Shown here piece by piece: positions 36,401 through 49,115 of a DNA stretch of 64,000 nt; within the stretch, counting starts at the first letter, position 1; every line of letters starts with the position of its first letter. Position numbers and translations under genes: made by a program. The DNA is from Zerene cesonia (taxonomy: Eukaryota; Arthropoda; Insecta; Lepidoptera; Pieridae). The notes under the pieces are model-generated. The model did not search any database. It was not told the DNA's origin and saw only the letters and a list, made by a program, of their open reading frames with translations. The stretch lies in NCBI RefSeq assembly GCF_012273895.1, contig NC_052119.1, forward strand, positions 6,519,990-6,583,989. The letters run 5' to 3'.

Positions 36401-37228
36401 CACTTTGGAGGTGGTTTAGATTTTTGTTAAAAATAATTATTTAGAGCACATTTATACGTGTATACGTAATAGCTATTGATGGATACATAGTATCATTAAA
36501 TCATCAAATAATTCGCTTAAAAGCTATTCTCAGCTCAATGACGATTCATATAAAAGTGCTTGAAATCGAGTAAAAAGCCCGAAGTCAAAAGACTTCATTA
36601 AGTGATTCTTAACATTTAAGAAGGAGAAAATTTACAAAATTGACTGAATTTTACACCACCTATTAACCATTAATATGACTATATTAAGAGCTGAAAATGT
36701 AGAATGGGTTCGTAGCTGGACTTATTATGTACTTAATTTTATTCAAGGATCTTTTAATAATGAGGCACGGTTGATTTATAGCACTTGTAGATAAATCACA
36801 CATAACAATTAAGCTTAGTCTATACATAAAAAATTAGTCAACCAAATAATAGGACAATAAAACCCACTTTCATTCCTTTTATTCGAACATACTAGCACCA
36901 ATAAACTATTAAAGTTTAATAGTCTTTTACATGTAGCGTATCACTCTAACAACTAATGTCTCCGATAAAAAAATTAAACACTTCCTTTCAAAGCTTGTCA
37001 CGTATTTAATAGAAGCTTACAAAAAATCGTTACTTATTTGTGTCGACAGCCAGAAGGATAATTTAATTGATAGGTTAAAACCAACGGGGACCACCGGCCT
37101 TAATTCTGATTAAAAATTGAGGCAGGATGATGGAAAATGCCCCTCAACGTTTGTCATTACGTGGTATTTAATAATCTTAAGAAACGCTGAATACTTTTTT
37201 GTTTTATGAATGGAAAGGCGTGGGTTTG

Positions 37229-37254
37229 CCGGAAAGGATTTATGTCCTTTCCGG
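37229..37254. other. Perfect hairpin, 10-bp stem
   Basis: CCGGAAAGGA and its exact complement are separated by a 6-base loop (TTTATG). It is GC-richer than its surroundings. The role is unknown. Confidence 0.8.
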
Positions 37255-38232
37255 ATTGAGCAATACAATGCAATAAATTTCAAGTACCTACAACACGACG
37301 ACAATGTGACCTGGGCATAAGATAGACGAGGAAATGTTTAATTAGATAGATCCTATTGTAAATATTTCTTGGTGCATTGCATAAAATAGCATATAGGTAC
37401 TTTATTTTTATAACGGGTTGTCATGTTGATTTGATAATAATTTTGTACTATAAGTTAATGTGACTTGTAGAAATATTCATGGTATTTACTATAGTCTTTT
37501 CTGTAAACTTTGGAAGGACGTTTTGAAGGACAATGGTGCCATCTGTAATCTATTTGTTGATACTCAAATTTCACACACCTCGTGTAATATATTTAGTCAT
37601 AACTAATCATGCATAAAATTTTGCTGTTTAATAAAAGATACACGATAAAGATATAATAACTCAAAATTTTTCTAGCTATCTCTAAGCCTAATAAGACACG
37701 GCCACTTTACTCATACTCAACGTACACTAACCATACTAACGGAAGCGATAATCCATAATTCTCTTGAGGCGTCATCGTTAAAACTATTACTATATAGGAA
37801 TCATTAACGCAGGAACGACCCTAGATTGACGCTAGCTCCGGTGCCAGCCGCGAAGTAATTGCTTCGAAGGTAGTTTGCCGGCCAATTAAACACCTTTGCT
37901 TTATTAAGAAGCCGCGGCAAGCGTAAATAGCGAATCAAAAGGCTGCAATTTCAAAGTGTTCGCTTTGAAGGCTGTTCTGTAAAATTTACGTTTAATGTTG
38001 CTCGTAATTATCATGCTGTTACGTCAATCCGTTTTCGTAATTTTCGTTTTTATGATGATGTTTTGATTGTATTCTTCATTAAGCATGTTATTAGTAAAAA
38101 GATGTATATTTGTGAGACTGGTGGTAATAGTAAATGGACGTTGGCGCATTTAACTATATTTTTTTCAATAGCTGAGCTATAGTTTGTCGAAAGAATTTCC
38201 AAACTTGAGTTTTGTTTCTAATAAATATCTTA

Positions 38233-38433
38233 TCTTACTAATATTATAAATGCAAAACTTTTTAAGGATGTGTGTGTGTGTTTGTTGCTCTTTCACGCAA
38301 AGATGACTGAACCGATTGCAATGAAATTTGGTACGTAGACAGCTGGACAACTGGAATAACATATTGGCAACTTTTTATACCGATATTCTTACACGATACG
38401 GACTTTCGCGGGTGAAACCGCGGGGCGCAACAG
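38233..38433 (+). mobile_element. Non-autonomous Helitron, Lep1-like
   Basis: Starts TCTTACTAATATTATAAATGC; the body contains CTGAACCGATTGCAATGAAA and the terminal GCGGGTGAAACCGCGGGGCG. The last bases read CAACAGT instead of CAGCTAGT, so the CTAG terminus is lost. Confidence 0.8.
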
Positions 38434-39007
38434 TACTCTATAATGCAGTATATCCGATGGTGTTTTACTAATCTAATAATAGTTAGAAAGTATATTGTAT
38501 TAAGAAACTAAATTTAATTTATAAAGAAACTGGTCGTGCATTTGCCTTTTTATTTATCTCACATAATATCATATTCAATTAGTCAAAAACAATTCCCCAC
38601 GTTTGAACTATGAAAACCTTAACTATTCTAATGTTCAATCTAATTTACTAAGTACTTACAGAAACCCTTTATACAACTTTATAGCGTTACAAAAGAATCG
38701 TCGATCTATGTCACGAAGAGGCATTCTATTCATAGAGGTCCGAAATAAAGGACTAGAGAGGTAATGAAAAGGATTATTGTTTTAGTTTTATCTTAATCTA
38801 ACGATATAAACGTCGCTGTGGGATAGTATGAGACACTGAAATGAGTGGAGTCAATGTATGCGTTTTTTAATAAATTTGTCATATTGCTTTGTCATTTACA
38901 TAGCAATGATTTTTTTTATTTAGCCTTGATTATTAAAACAAAGAGAAAAAGTAATATTGAAACTTAAAGCCACGATACGTTGTAATATTCAGTAGTATTA
39001 ATTATTA

Positions 39008-39212
39008 GGTTTTGCCCGCGGCTTCACATGCACTAAATTCAGAGTAGTTGAATGGATTGGATGAATTTTATATATGTAAACCTTCCTCTAAAATCCTCTC
39101 CTTAAATCACTCTATGTAATAAAAAACCCATCAAAATCTGTTGCGTAATTTCGGTCTGAACATACAAACACACAGACGGTGGAAAGCGACTTTTGTTTAA
39201 TACTATGTAATG
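39008..39212 (-). mobile_element. Lepidopteran interspersed repeat, Helitron-like plan
   Basis: TTTGCCCGCGGCTTCACATG at one end, AAACCTTCCTCTAAAATCCTC and CCATCAAAATCTGTTGCGTA in the body, and GGAAAGCGACTTTTGTTTAATACTATGTA at the other. The same head occurs alone at 40478-40510. It is a familiar family in butterflies and moths, but the termini here do not prove the class. Confidence 0.45.
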
Positions 39213-41091
39213 ATTACACTTCACTTGAATACATGTAATCGTAATTTACTGACTCTATATAAAGTTTTCCATGAAAAGAGTCTAAAACAGTCTACAAGAT
39301 TAAGTACATCTACTTACACATCATATTCCTCAAATGAAATAAAAAAACCATAACAGCCACTCCATATCACTGTTGTTCTCATCACTTGGGCTCAAGACAG
39401 CGACATTTCGTGGTCTCAGTCATTAATTATACGTCTCTCTTTGTCCCTCAGGCTCTCGGTCCATTGTGACAATATTTGGGTTGTGCCTTTGAAACTGGCT
39501 ACAATGAACTTAAGTCAGATCATCTCAATGGGAAACAGTGCAAGTTGTGTTGAAACTATGATATTATTTAATTCAACGTGATATTATACGCGTTTTGGGC
39601 GGCTTAAATGTAAATTTTAAGGCAATTTCGCTTCAATAATGATGAGAATAGAAACTAACTATTGTAATGAAAATGCCATTTACATACCATACCGCTTTGT
39701 TCAATGAATTAGTTTATATATCAACATTATAGTTTAACAAGATAGTTCAATAAATTCTCTCGCAAGTGAATTTATCGAACCACCCCTGTTATATTACAAT
39801 TTTCCCCACCCTGTTCCCAGCTGTTAACCATTTGACGTCAATCAAAGCAAAACAAAGGCGCGTCAGGATTATCGTGGATTAGGATGATAAATGTTAAAGA
39901 TATAAAAAAACTGCCAAAAAAGGCCTACCCGAACGGATCCGGAGCGAGAAACTAGTATAACTTCACACTTCATAGTCTGAATGAGAATTTTATAAAAATG
40001 TAATATTAATCATAAAACATTAATACAATACTGTTTTCCCTATGTCTTGGAAAACAAGCAGCTTCTAGACTTAATAACACGTCTTTCTCAATACATTTGT
40101 AACTGTAAAAATGATCAGACGTTCAATACCTAGATACTCGTGTAAGTAAAAATCGTCTCCGCAGTGAATACAAGTAAACATTAGTTCATAAACTTCTTAA
40201 AACTAATCAGGAGAGTTGAAGGTAAAAGCGAAACATTGTTACAAGTTCTTATAAGGGGAACAGCAATCGCAAGTTGTTTAATAAGATGATAGTAGCAGAA
40301 ACTTGGGATACACAACGTAGATTTCGTTGTAACTCAAACGTAATAAATGCTTAACTTTCGGATAGTATTGACTTTCCAGACAGAAGTAATAAACAAACAA
40401 CTAATTTAGTGTGTGTAGACCATTATCGATGTAGGCCTACGATTGAAGTTTTCTAATGGTTTGTAATGGCTCCAGCCCGCGGCTTTGCGTGTTTGAGACT
40501 GAATGGAAGAATATAATTTTGGTTATTTAAGTCTAGTTTCTAGTTTATAATCTACCCCAATAAAAAAGCAAATATCTAATGGTAAAATACATATAGGTAT
40601 GTGTGAACGCTGAGTTATGACTTATTAAAAATATAAAACCCGAAAATCTAAAATTAGATGGAAGTAGGTACAACCTAACACATTGAATGAAATTTCCCTT
40701 TCATAGTAGATATGTGTATAACAAATTTATAACTGATCAATGAAACTTTATCAGCCCTTTATAGCTACGGCCATATTGAATCCTCAATTTGTAGATTCGA
40801 CATGAACTATGCACTGGAGACCTCCATGGGTTATAGATGTTTATCAGATTGCATACCATTAGCATATCTAACGCTTTAGAATAAAGACGGAATCTGTTTA
40901 GCAGGAGTTCTGCGTTGGTAATGTTAGCGGTAAAGTCATGCAAACATTTTGATCCGGTCAATTAGGCGGCGCATATCGGAGTATGTTAGATGATTTTGTC
41001 GAATATTAGTTTGTACTTACTCAATTATGTCAGATTCAAATTAACTTGTATGGACATAGTGTTACTGAGTTTGATTGAGAATCTAAGATTT

Positions 41092-41286
41092 AATTTTTAG
41101 TTTTATAGCATTGAAATGCTTTATAAATGAGAAATTTTGAAAGAATAGAAAAAATTTGATCAGCAGGATTCGAACCTGCGTTTCTTGCCTAACCGTAGCA
41201 ACGCCTAGCCTCTCGGCCACCCGTGATCCTGCCATAGTAATCGAATTTCTTCTACTCTTTCGGTTTCATGTGCCCAAAAATTTCTC
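41092..41286 (-). mobile_element. SINE (family 2) with tRNA-like head enclosed by inverted arms
   Basis: A 12-bp direct repeat (AATCTAAGATTT, 41080-41091 and 41287-41298) bounds 195 bases. The minus strand holds a tRNA-like fold at 41158-41228: a 5-bp acceptor (GATCA/TGATC), a perfect T arm (GCAGG-TTCGAAT-CCTGC), an A-box-like TGGCCGAGAGG and an anticodon-type stem TTGCT/GGCAA with loop ACGGTTA. Position 33 is C rather than U and the acceptor is short, so it is a tRNA relic rather than a working tRNA. About 22-bp imperfect inverted repeats flank it (GAAAGARTAGAARAAATTYGAT). The 3' tail GCTATAAAACTAAAAATT is shared with 30682-30760. Confidence 0.82.
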
Positions 41287-43562
41287 AATCTAAGATTTTG
41301 TTTGTCGTGTTTTTTATCTGACGTTTACATAATTTTATTAGAAGAAGCGAATAAAAGATGGACATGTTATAGAGAACTATTTATTATACAGCTATCTTTA
41401 GTTTATTAACTCATAATATTGAAATATTATAAGTACGCAAAAGTTACTCAACTTGACTTGAAGTAAATTTAGTTAAAATATAATTCAATTAGTCAGCAAT
41501 AAAATCAATATCTCATACGTCATAACCAACTTATCAAAGAAAATGTCTAGACATACAATTTCTTTGACAAATTAATTACGATGTATGAAAAATATGTATG
41601 ATAAATTGTTATTAGAGGTATAAAATGGAAGGTAATACTTTCACCGTGTATTCAAGTAAAATACACACTCAATTAATATGCTACGTTATATGTGTGTCCG
41701 TGCAATACAATTGTGCTCTCTAATGAACCAGCCAGACGCGACACCAATTAATTGTCAAACGTGCTTCGGATATAAACTCGACCAGTGTAATTAGATCTCT
41801 GCGGACAGTCTTAACGAATAGATGAAAAAACGCAAACAATATTATCGACGAGATTATTTAATTACACATACATAATATATACTTTAATGAGAGAAATAAA
41901 GGTTTATTCATTAGTAATTACGTTTTACTTGTACACGATTGGTAGGAATTTCATATTTTACAGATTTCATAAGAAATCTTTGGTATACGTAATTATGACC
42001 CTCGGAAAAAGGACCACATACTTATATATGGTCCTACTTGACCCTACGGTCGTGTAGGACTTCCACTGCAATAACTCCACTAGGTTCCATCACACGGCTT
42101 TCAGTTTTTTTTCTTCCTCTCTTTCCTTCTTATCTAATTCATAATTAAATATCAATTCTAATTCAACGAGTTAGTGTTAGATAACTTTTTGTAGCATTTA
42201 TGTCGCCGGAAAGATGACTGAGATCCATTTTTTCCTATAAAATTCTATTAAGCTTTATTATAACCTTTAAATCATTGTATCTTTTTGTTAATTATAGGGT
42301 ATAATTTCTCACGGTAAAAATTTATTATAATTATGGTTAATTGAATGTGTGATTTGGAAAAAGCGTAATAATATAGAACATGTTAATTCAGTAAAACAGT
42401 AAGCGTAGTAATATTTTGTACTTTTCAGTGGATGCACTAAACAAACCATTAATATGATTGGCAATTTGTACAGAAAACGATACCAATAAACATTTAAATC
42501 AATTGAACTAATAGGTGGTTATTTACCGTTATCACTTTATCTTATTATTTATATATTAATACATTTGTATAATTTGTTCATCTACATTTTTGTTGATTTG
42601 ATTTTTTAAATACAACTCTTTCTAAATCAATAATGTATATTTGTAACCATCGCGCGTAACACTTAGATAAATCCATATATAACTTTATTGATTTGCACTT
42701 ATTTGTATGTAAATATTTTGTCGGCACTAAATCAAATATGGATTATTGCATGAAATTATAATATATTCAATAATTTTCTAACAATAATGTATTTAACATA
42801 TTCTTAACAGGTTGCGCCTATAAATTTATCTAATGCTATTTTTATTATCAAACAAAATTTAAACATTTAACCTTTATCATACATGCCGTGCTTCGTCATA
42901 AAATTGTACAATACGTGTGGGAAAAACATCTCCAAATATAGACTCTAATCACATCCTTCCCAAATAAAATCCATCCAGATTCGCTAAGACAAATCCCCTG
43001 TCCCCAGAAATTGAACAAGCGATTGAACAAGTCCAAACAACGCGCACAAAGCAACAACAATTCGTGCGAAATTGTTTTCAGCAGATTAAAGGACTGTCTT
43101 AGTTGCCACAATAGGCCCCAGGGACTGTTTATACACTGTCACTCGCATGGCTATACTCACAATGAATTGCTTTTGAAGCAAAAATTGTTTGTTTAATAAC
43201 AATAGCGTCTTAGGAATGAACAGCGAGCTTAAGTCGTTGTTTACTCAATGTTATGTCTCTGTCATATATTGTGTTGCAATATTGCAAGTATTTTATATTT
43301 CAAATAAAATATTTACAATAATAAAATGCAGTTACTACGGAATCGAAAATACGTATATCTATATAATTAACGGCGTGTTAAAAACTCCCTAGACCACTCT
43401 TAAATGTATTACCGAAGCTATTTCAAAGTAAATAACCGACTCATTACTTTTAAATCGACTCTTAATCTCTGGCCAGTAATCAAACAATAACGTAAGAGAA
43501 TGTTTAATAAAACGTAACCAAAAATTCCTCTTACTGCGGTTACATCTATTTCAAAGGCATTC

Positions 43563-43680
43563 TAAGGACACCGTGTAATGACTTCGTGACATTCATGTTA
43601 TGGAATTTTATAACGTTCACTGAGTTTTCGGTGCATTATCATTTCGATCAGTGGTTCATCTACCACACACGGTGTCCTTA
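43563..43680. mobile_element. TA-flanked MITE, 118 bp
   Basis: Perfect 14-bp terminal inverted repeats including the outer TA (TAAGGACACCGTGT at 43563-43576 and its complement at 43667-43680). The TA at each end fits the duplication made by Tc1/mariner transposases. No coding capacity remains. Confidence 0.8.
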
Positions 43681-45398
43681 TAAGCAATTAAGTATAACAC
43701 GGCAATTTTCTAAGAAATTTTAAATGTTCTAGTGGGACTAGTTTAGTTCGTCATAAATATAAGATTAAGTATTTCGTATGAATCATGTTTTCTTTGAATG
43801 ATGCGAGATTAACAGTCGAATTTAGCCCTCTTTAAAAATAATGGTTTGACAACTATGAAATTGTTATCTGTTGTAACCATCTTGATTTTTAGTAAACATC
43901 TAACAATTCTTATTAATTTGGATGTATATTGCACTCGGGTTATTATATATCTATAAGATACTTACCTGCACCGGTTTTTAAGCTTCTGCTAATCTTTTTC
44001 ATATCTGTAATTAGATAATTTACACTTTACTAATCTATTAATTTTATGCTTTGATGCATGTGTTTATTGAAAATTTTATATAATTTCTGTTTCCTATCAA
44101 TGTACAATAAATCGCTTTATGGTTATGTGACGTATAAATGTTGTGAAGTAATTATAACTCGTTTCTTACTATCTCAAGTGAATAAGGTCGAAAAAACTAC
44201 GCCTTTATGTTTGTTTGAGCAATAATGTTGCTATGTAGAATGCGATATTAAGTAAAAAGAATATTAGCATTAACAAGACATACAATCCCAAAATATATAC
44301 AAATAATTCATAATTTGAGATTTGAGAAATATCATATCACATTACTCATATTGAATGTGAAATTTTGTGTCTGTATGTTTGTTGCATAACGAATGTAAAA
44401 AAACCAAATAAGTCCATAATGTATGTATGGCCTGTACTAATATTTACGTAATGTATATTCAAGGAACAGCATCAAAAATGTATGCACTCGAATACGTATT
44501 ATTTTAAAATATATCCATAAATGATTTTTCATCTAAATTCAAGAAACATTATATCTACCTTCCAATGACCACGTTTTATCCAGATATGAATGTTTGTGTT
44601 TGTCACCATAGTTGCAACTCGCTGATAAGATCGTACCTCCATTAAACTCCTGCAATATTGCTAACCGTGAACTTCATAGGACATATTGCAACCTCAGATG
44701 TCACCGCTGAGATAGCATCGCAATGCAAGCAATTGGCCACAAAAAGCGCCTGCGAAATATAATCAATAGTCAAAACACGTGCTGCACAACACCACAAAGA
44801 TCGCAGATAAATCCAACAAAAAACATTTTTCTGCCTTAAAAGTGACTTTATCCGCTTCAATCTGGAATCTGTTCGGCACACATTTGTAAGCCTTCGTAGC
44901 TCTTATCGTCCGGATTAATCATTGTAGAAAAGCCTTGGGTCCCAACCGCGATTTTTTCAACTACCGCCCTTAAATAAACTTCCTTTAAATGTTTGTTCAA
45001 GTAAAATGGTTTGCAAAAAGTAAATACAATTGCTCACAAATTCGTGTGTCAACGAAATTTGGATAGATTACTTACTCCACAATGGATTTACGTAACCGCC
45101 TTCGCATACATCGAAATTAATTCGTACAAAATGTTTGTATATTTATAATTTCCCTTTAATTTTATTAGATACCTACGTACCTATATATATTGCTACATGA
45201 TTACTTCGAAGTCGTCATTCCCAATATTATGAGATAAAAGAACCTTGGGAGTCACAAATTATAATTTCAAAATTAATTAATGATTATTGTAAAGACTGAA
45301 TATGTATAATGAAATGGAACTGTTATAAATTTATAATTTGTACAATGTGATTTATAATGACTTTTGTAATGTATCAATCCTACTTCTTGCTAATCCTA

Positions 45399-45609
45399 TC
45401 CTATTAATATTATAAATGCGAAAGTGTGTAAGGATGTGTGTGTGTACAAACACACACACATCCTCTGTCACGCAAAAACGCTTTTGAACCGATTGCAATG
45501 AAATTTGGTACGTAGACGGCTGACAACTGGAATAACATATATACAACTTTTATCCCGATATTCCTACGGGATATGGACTTACGAGGGTAAAACCGCGCAG
45601 CGCAACGAG
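45399..45609 (+). mobile_element. Non-autonomous Helitron, Lep1-like, with internal palindrome
   Basis: Starts TCCTATTAATATTATAAATG and ends near AAAACCGCGCAGCGCAACGAG with a decayed CTAG. A perfect 15-bp inverted repeat (AGGATGTGTGTGTGT, loop ACAA) lies at 45431-45464. Sister copies have TTTGTTGCTCTTTC at the place where this copy has the second arm. Confidence 0.8.
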
Positions 45610-45952
45610 TTATGTTTTTTATGCTTAATTAATAATAGAATTAATAACAATATATATTAAGTATTTATTACATGCCACATGGCGAATACTGTTACCTAAT
45701 ATTTATAAGACAACATGTAATGTACGTGCCCAAGCTATACATAAATGAGTTTGAATTTAAATTTGAAATATATCGAAACGTTACTTCTATATATGTATAA
45801 GTATATATTACATATGCGACATGCATATATTATATACAATATTATACACATTTGCGCCAAAGCTATTCCGATTGCGGATAGTATTTGATCAAACAATCAA
45901 CTGTTTACAAATACTATCAACAGAAATCAAATGTTAGCAAAGCGATCGACAG

Positions 45953-46708
45953 TTGAATCCGGAACAATATAGTTTGAAATGGGCGTGCTTTATTTATAGC
46001 GTTCACACAATTGAGGGTGAAAAATGTTTCGTGAGATTTTACCCACGTTTGACAAATTGGACGTTTCGTTTGTTGTTGCAACGCCTTGAGGTTAGCTATA
46101 ATGTTATTGTATTAATACACAATCATATGATATATTCTTACACGATCCAAATGATGATTTTAACGTAGAAGTATAGAACGCTTAACAAAATGTCAGAACA
46201 CTTTATAATTTTTCGATCCCCATATGAAATAACGTGCGAATATAAATTCACAATTTATGGGAATGCACTACTTTCTATAATGCAATACGATATACCAACC
46301 ATACTAGATCGTCTAATCAGAACTGCTTCCACAAAACTCTTCAATTCAGCTTCGTATATCGTATCTGCGTAACTAAATGTATAAACAGTATCGAGTATAA
46401 ACCTAAATTTAATTCGCCCCAACATGCTCTTACAATTTACCAGAATATTGTCAATAAACGGCAACATAACCACAAAATGTGTACGCAGAGGCGATAATAG
46501 CGCAGTCAATAAACGCCTGCAGAGGTCTATCATATTAATAGAGGCTGCAGTGTTAATAATAATGGCTATTTGCCATGCTTTTGTCAATGTGGGCTTGTAT
46601 GGCGGACCGTGGGCGCGTCATTATTCTATCAGGGAATCGATGCGTTATGATTTCGACAGCCGTAGTGATGTTACGAGAATTTTCGATTGTCGATATATTT
46701 ATAGTTAA
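45953..46708. other. Unassigned stretch open on both strands
   Basis: Composition is more balanced than the neighbouring AT-rich DNA, and overlapping open frames run on both strands: plus 46424-46708 and minus 46255-46587. The minus frame stays open upstream to about 46615. It encodes no domain I recognise, has no convincing splice sites and lacks an ATG at its 5' end. It could be a decayed exon, a mobile element fragment or chance. Confidence 0.2.
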
Positions 46709-46885
46709 CTAGCTGCACGCCCCGGCTCCGCCCGGGTTGTCATTTATCGTAATTAAAATTATTTAAACGATCCTATCTCTCAAGTTGGATCGAACTGCAC
46801 ATGGTGTGCGAATTTTATTATAATCGGTTAAGTGGTTTAGGAGTCCATTGGGGACAAACATTGTGACACGAGATATATATATATT
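46709..46885 (-). mobile_element. Helitron-like interspersed repeat
   Basis: CTAGCTGCACGCCCCGGCTCC at the 3' end (minus strand) is followed by TAATCGGTTAAGTGGTTTAGG and GACAAACATTGTGACACGAG before an AT run. The CTAG end and the hairpin-prone GC-rich terminus fit a Helitron; the 5' end is not clear. Confidence 0.5.
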
Positions 46886-47964
46886 AAAATTGCGTTTTTC
46901 ATAAGAGCTTAAAAGTCTGAATGATACAGAGTACATATTGCTGGATAAAAATGTTTATCATCAAATCGATAAAATTTTACAATACATTATTTATTTCGTT
47001 ATATATTATTAAAATATCTTTAAATTTTATAATAACCATTTAAACTTACACAATAACACCGCCTTCTAATTAGAAGTAGGTAGGTAGTAGATAGACATTG
47101 TTATGGCACAAGGAAAAGAAATGAAATTGAATGCCTGTTTTTTGGCTTTCTAAAGTAAAAAAAATACTTATGGTGACACCCATATAATATATATTCTACC
47201 ATTGTAAAGCCTATACCAAGGTATACATTTTTACATAAGAATTCCTTTATTTACAATATGTTACATACAGCCATAAATTATAATAATATAAAATATAAAA
47301 GCCATAGAACGTTGTCTCCTAAGAAGCACAGGATCAGTCAGTCAGATCAGGACAGTTCTGCGGCATAATTATTATGACATGCAGCATATATTAGGTAAAG
47401 TTTATTTAAAATTTACTCTTCTCTGTAGAAAATGCTAAATAACGTTGCAATATGTTTTATCGTCTCAATGTGGTGACTTATCGATAATTTTTAAACATCA
47501 CTGTCCACATTGCATATTTCCCACATTTTTTGTTCACAACCCAACAAGAGATTACCAAACAATACGCGCAAGCGCAGGCCACACATCATCTCGCAACTAG
47601 ACCTTTTTGCAGACACGCTTAATGGGATCCAACAAATTTATTGTGAAATTCTTTATAAAATATAAATAACTTAAATTTTATACGCACCACTCCTGGTATG
47701 AATGACTTTCAATTTAAATTGCTCTTTCATAGATTTCATGCATGTTTTATATTTCTAACAAATATTATTGTGAAAATTGCATTCCTCGGCGATGGTAGAT
47801 TTAATCCCAGGTCGAGAAAAAACTCAATCCTTATAAAAAGCAAAACAGCAGGAACTATTTATTATAACATGAAAAATAAAGCGTCATTTTGTATTAATTA
47901 GCAGAATCACAAAAGGTCACTCTTTTTTTAAAAACACGAAACTAGTCATAATTCGAAAAGCATG

Positions 47965-48145
47965 TCCTACTTAATATTATAAATGCGAAAGCATGTAAGG
48001 AAGTGTGTATGTTTGTTACTATTTCACGCAAAAACTGCTCAACCGATTGCAATGAAATTTGGTACGTAGGTAGCTGGATAACTTTTTATACCGATATTCC
48101 TACGGGATACGGACTTACGCGGGTGAAACCGCGGGGCGCAGCTAG
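47965..48145 (+). mobile_element. Non-autonomous Helitron, Lep1-like, flanked by a 21-bp direct repeat
   Basis: Both ends are intact: TCCTACTTAATATTATAAATG at the start and GAAACCGCGGGGCGCAGCTAG at the end. A perfect 21-bp direct repeat beginning TAGTCATAATTCG lies at 47943-47963 and 48147-48167, one base outside each end of the element. Helitrons normally insert without duplicating their target. Confidence 0.88.
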
Positions 48146-48959
48146 TTAGTCATAATTCGAAAAGCATATTCCTCATAATAAGAGCTGATACTTTAAGCAT
48201 TGTTTACTAAAGAGTAAAGAGTTTCATAACAACTTTTGTTTCGTGGATAAAATATACTATTTGATTAAAAATTAAACCTTAACTATTTACAAAATAAAAA
48301 CCAATACGATTAATGCTATATGAATTATAAATTATACAATAATACAATACAACGATTTCAATAAGAAATTATGCAGTGACTTATTTGTCACCAATATTTC
48401 GCAAAGCCTTCAGAATAAAGCGCATAATAGTTCTGCAAATTTTGAGTAGATGGCGCTGATATATTACGTTTTGCAAAACTCGTTTAGAAATATTTACAAT
48501 TTAAACGCGAAACGTACAAATTACAACGTGTTTATAAAAGTATACCTATATATTATGTACCTACGTTATCATAAATGAGATGCATTTGTAAAATATGTAT
48601 AGCTATGCAACAATAATTAACTTTGGAAATAATTTGCATAATTTTAAAAGATAATAGTACAAATAAAAGAATTTATCTGAAGTGAAGTTCTATAGTTATT
48701 ATACTGCAAATGTATTCTCACATAAATATTCATTTGCTGACATTTATTATTTTACTCATGTCATTTTAATTTTGATTTGAAGGTGAATTTTGAAACTGAA
48801 CTAGTGATTAACATGACCATTTGGGTATTATGATCTTTAAAAAAGGGGGCCTTCGTATTGACTTAAAATTGAAATCTGTTGAATCAGTCTTTGACTATTT
48901 TTATTTTCAAATATCATTCAAATCGCTGTGGCCTATCGTTTTTTTTTTGAGATTAGAAA

Positions 48960-49115
48960 ATATGTTTATTTGTTCTTGAAGCCGGGGCCAGATTTGTCCC
49001 CCGTTCTAATTCTCTCGTTTTCACTCATGTTTGTTTGTTTTCATGTTTTCACACACTCCGGTATCGAACCCTCGACATTTCTCTTAAAGTCCTAACCCAG
49101 AGCCAACACTGCTCT
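48960..49115 (-). mobile_element. SINE remnant with tRNA-like head
   Basis: On the minus strand AGCAGTGTTGGCTCTGGGTTAGGAC is followed by a B box, GGTTCGATACC. The head matches the SINE at 55569-55867 in layout. The body is diverged. Confidence 0.5.

Noticed and set aside
41158..41228. Functional tRNA gene on the minus strand
   Set aside because: The T arm is perfect, but the acceptor stem has only 5 bp, the base before the anticodon is C instead of U, and the sequence sits inside a repeat with a target duplication. It is a SINE head.
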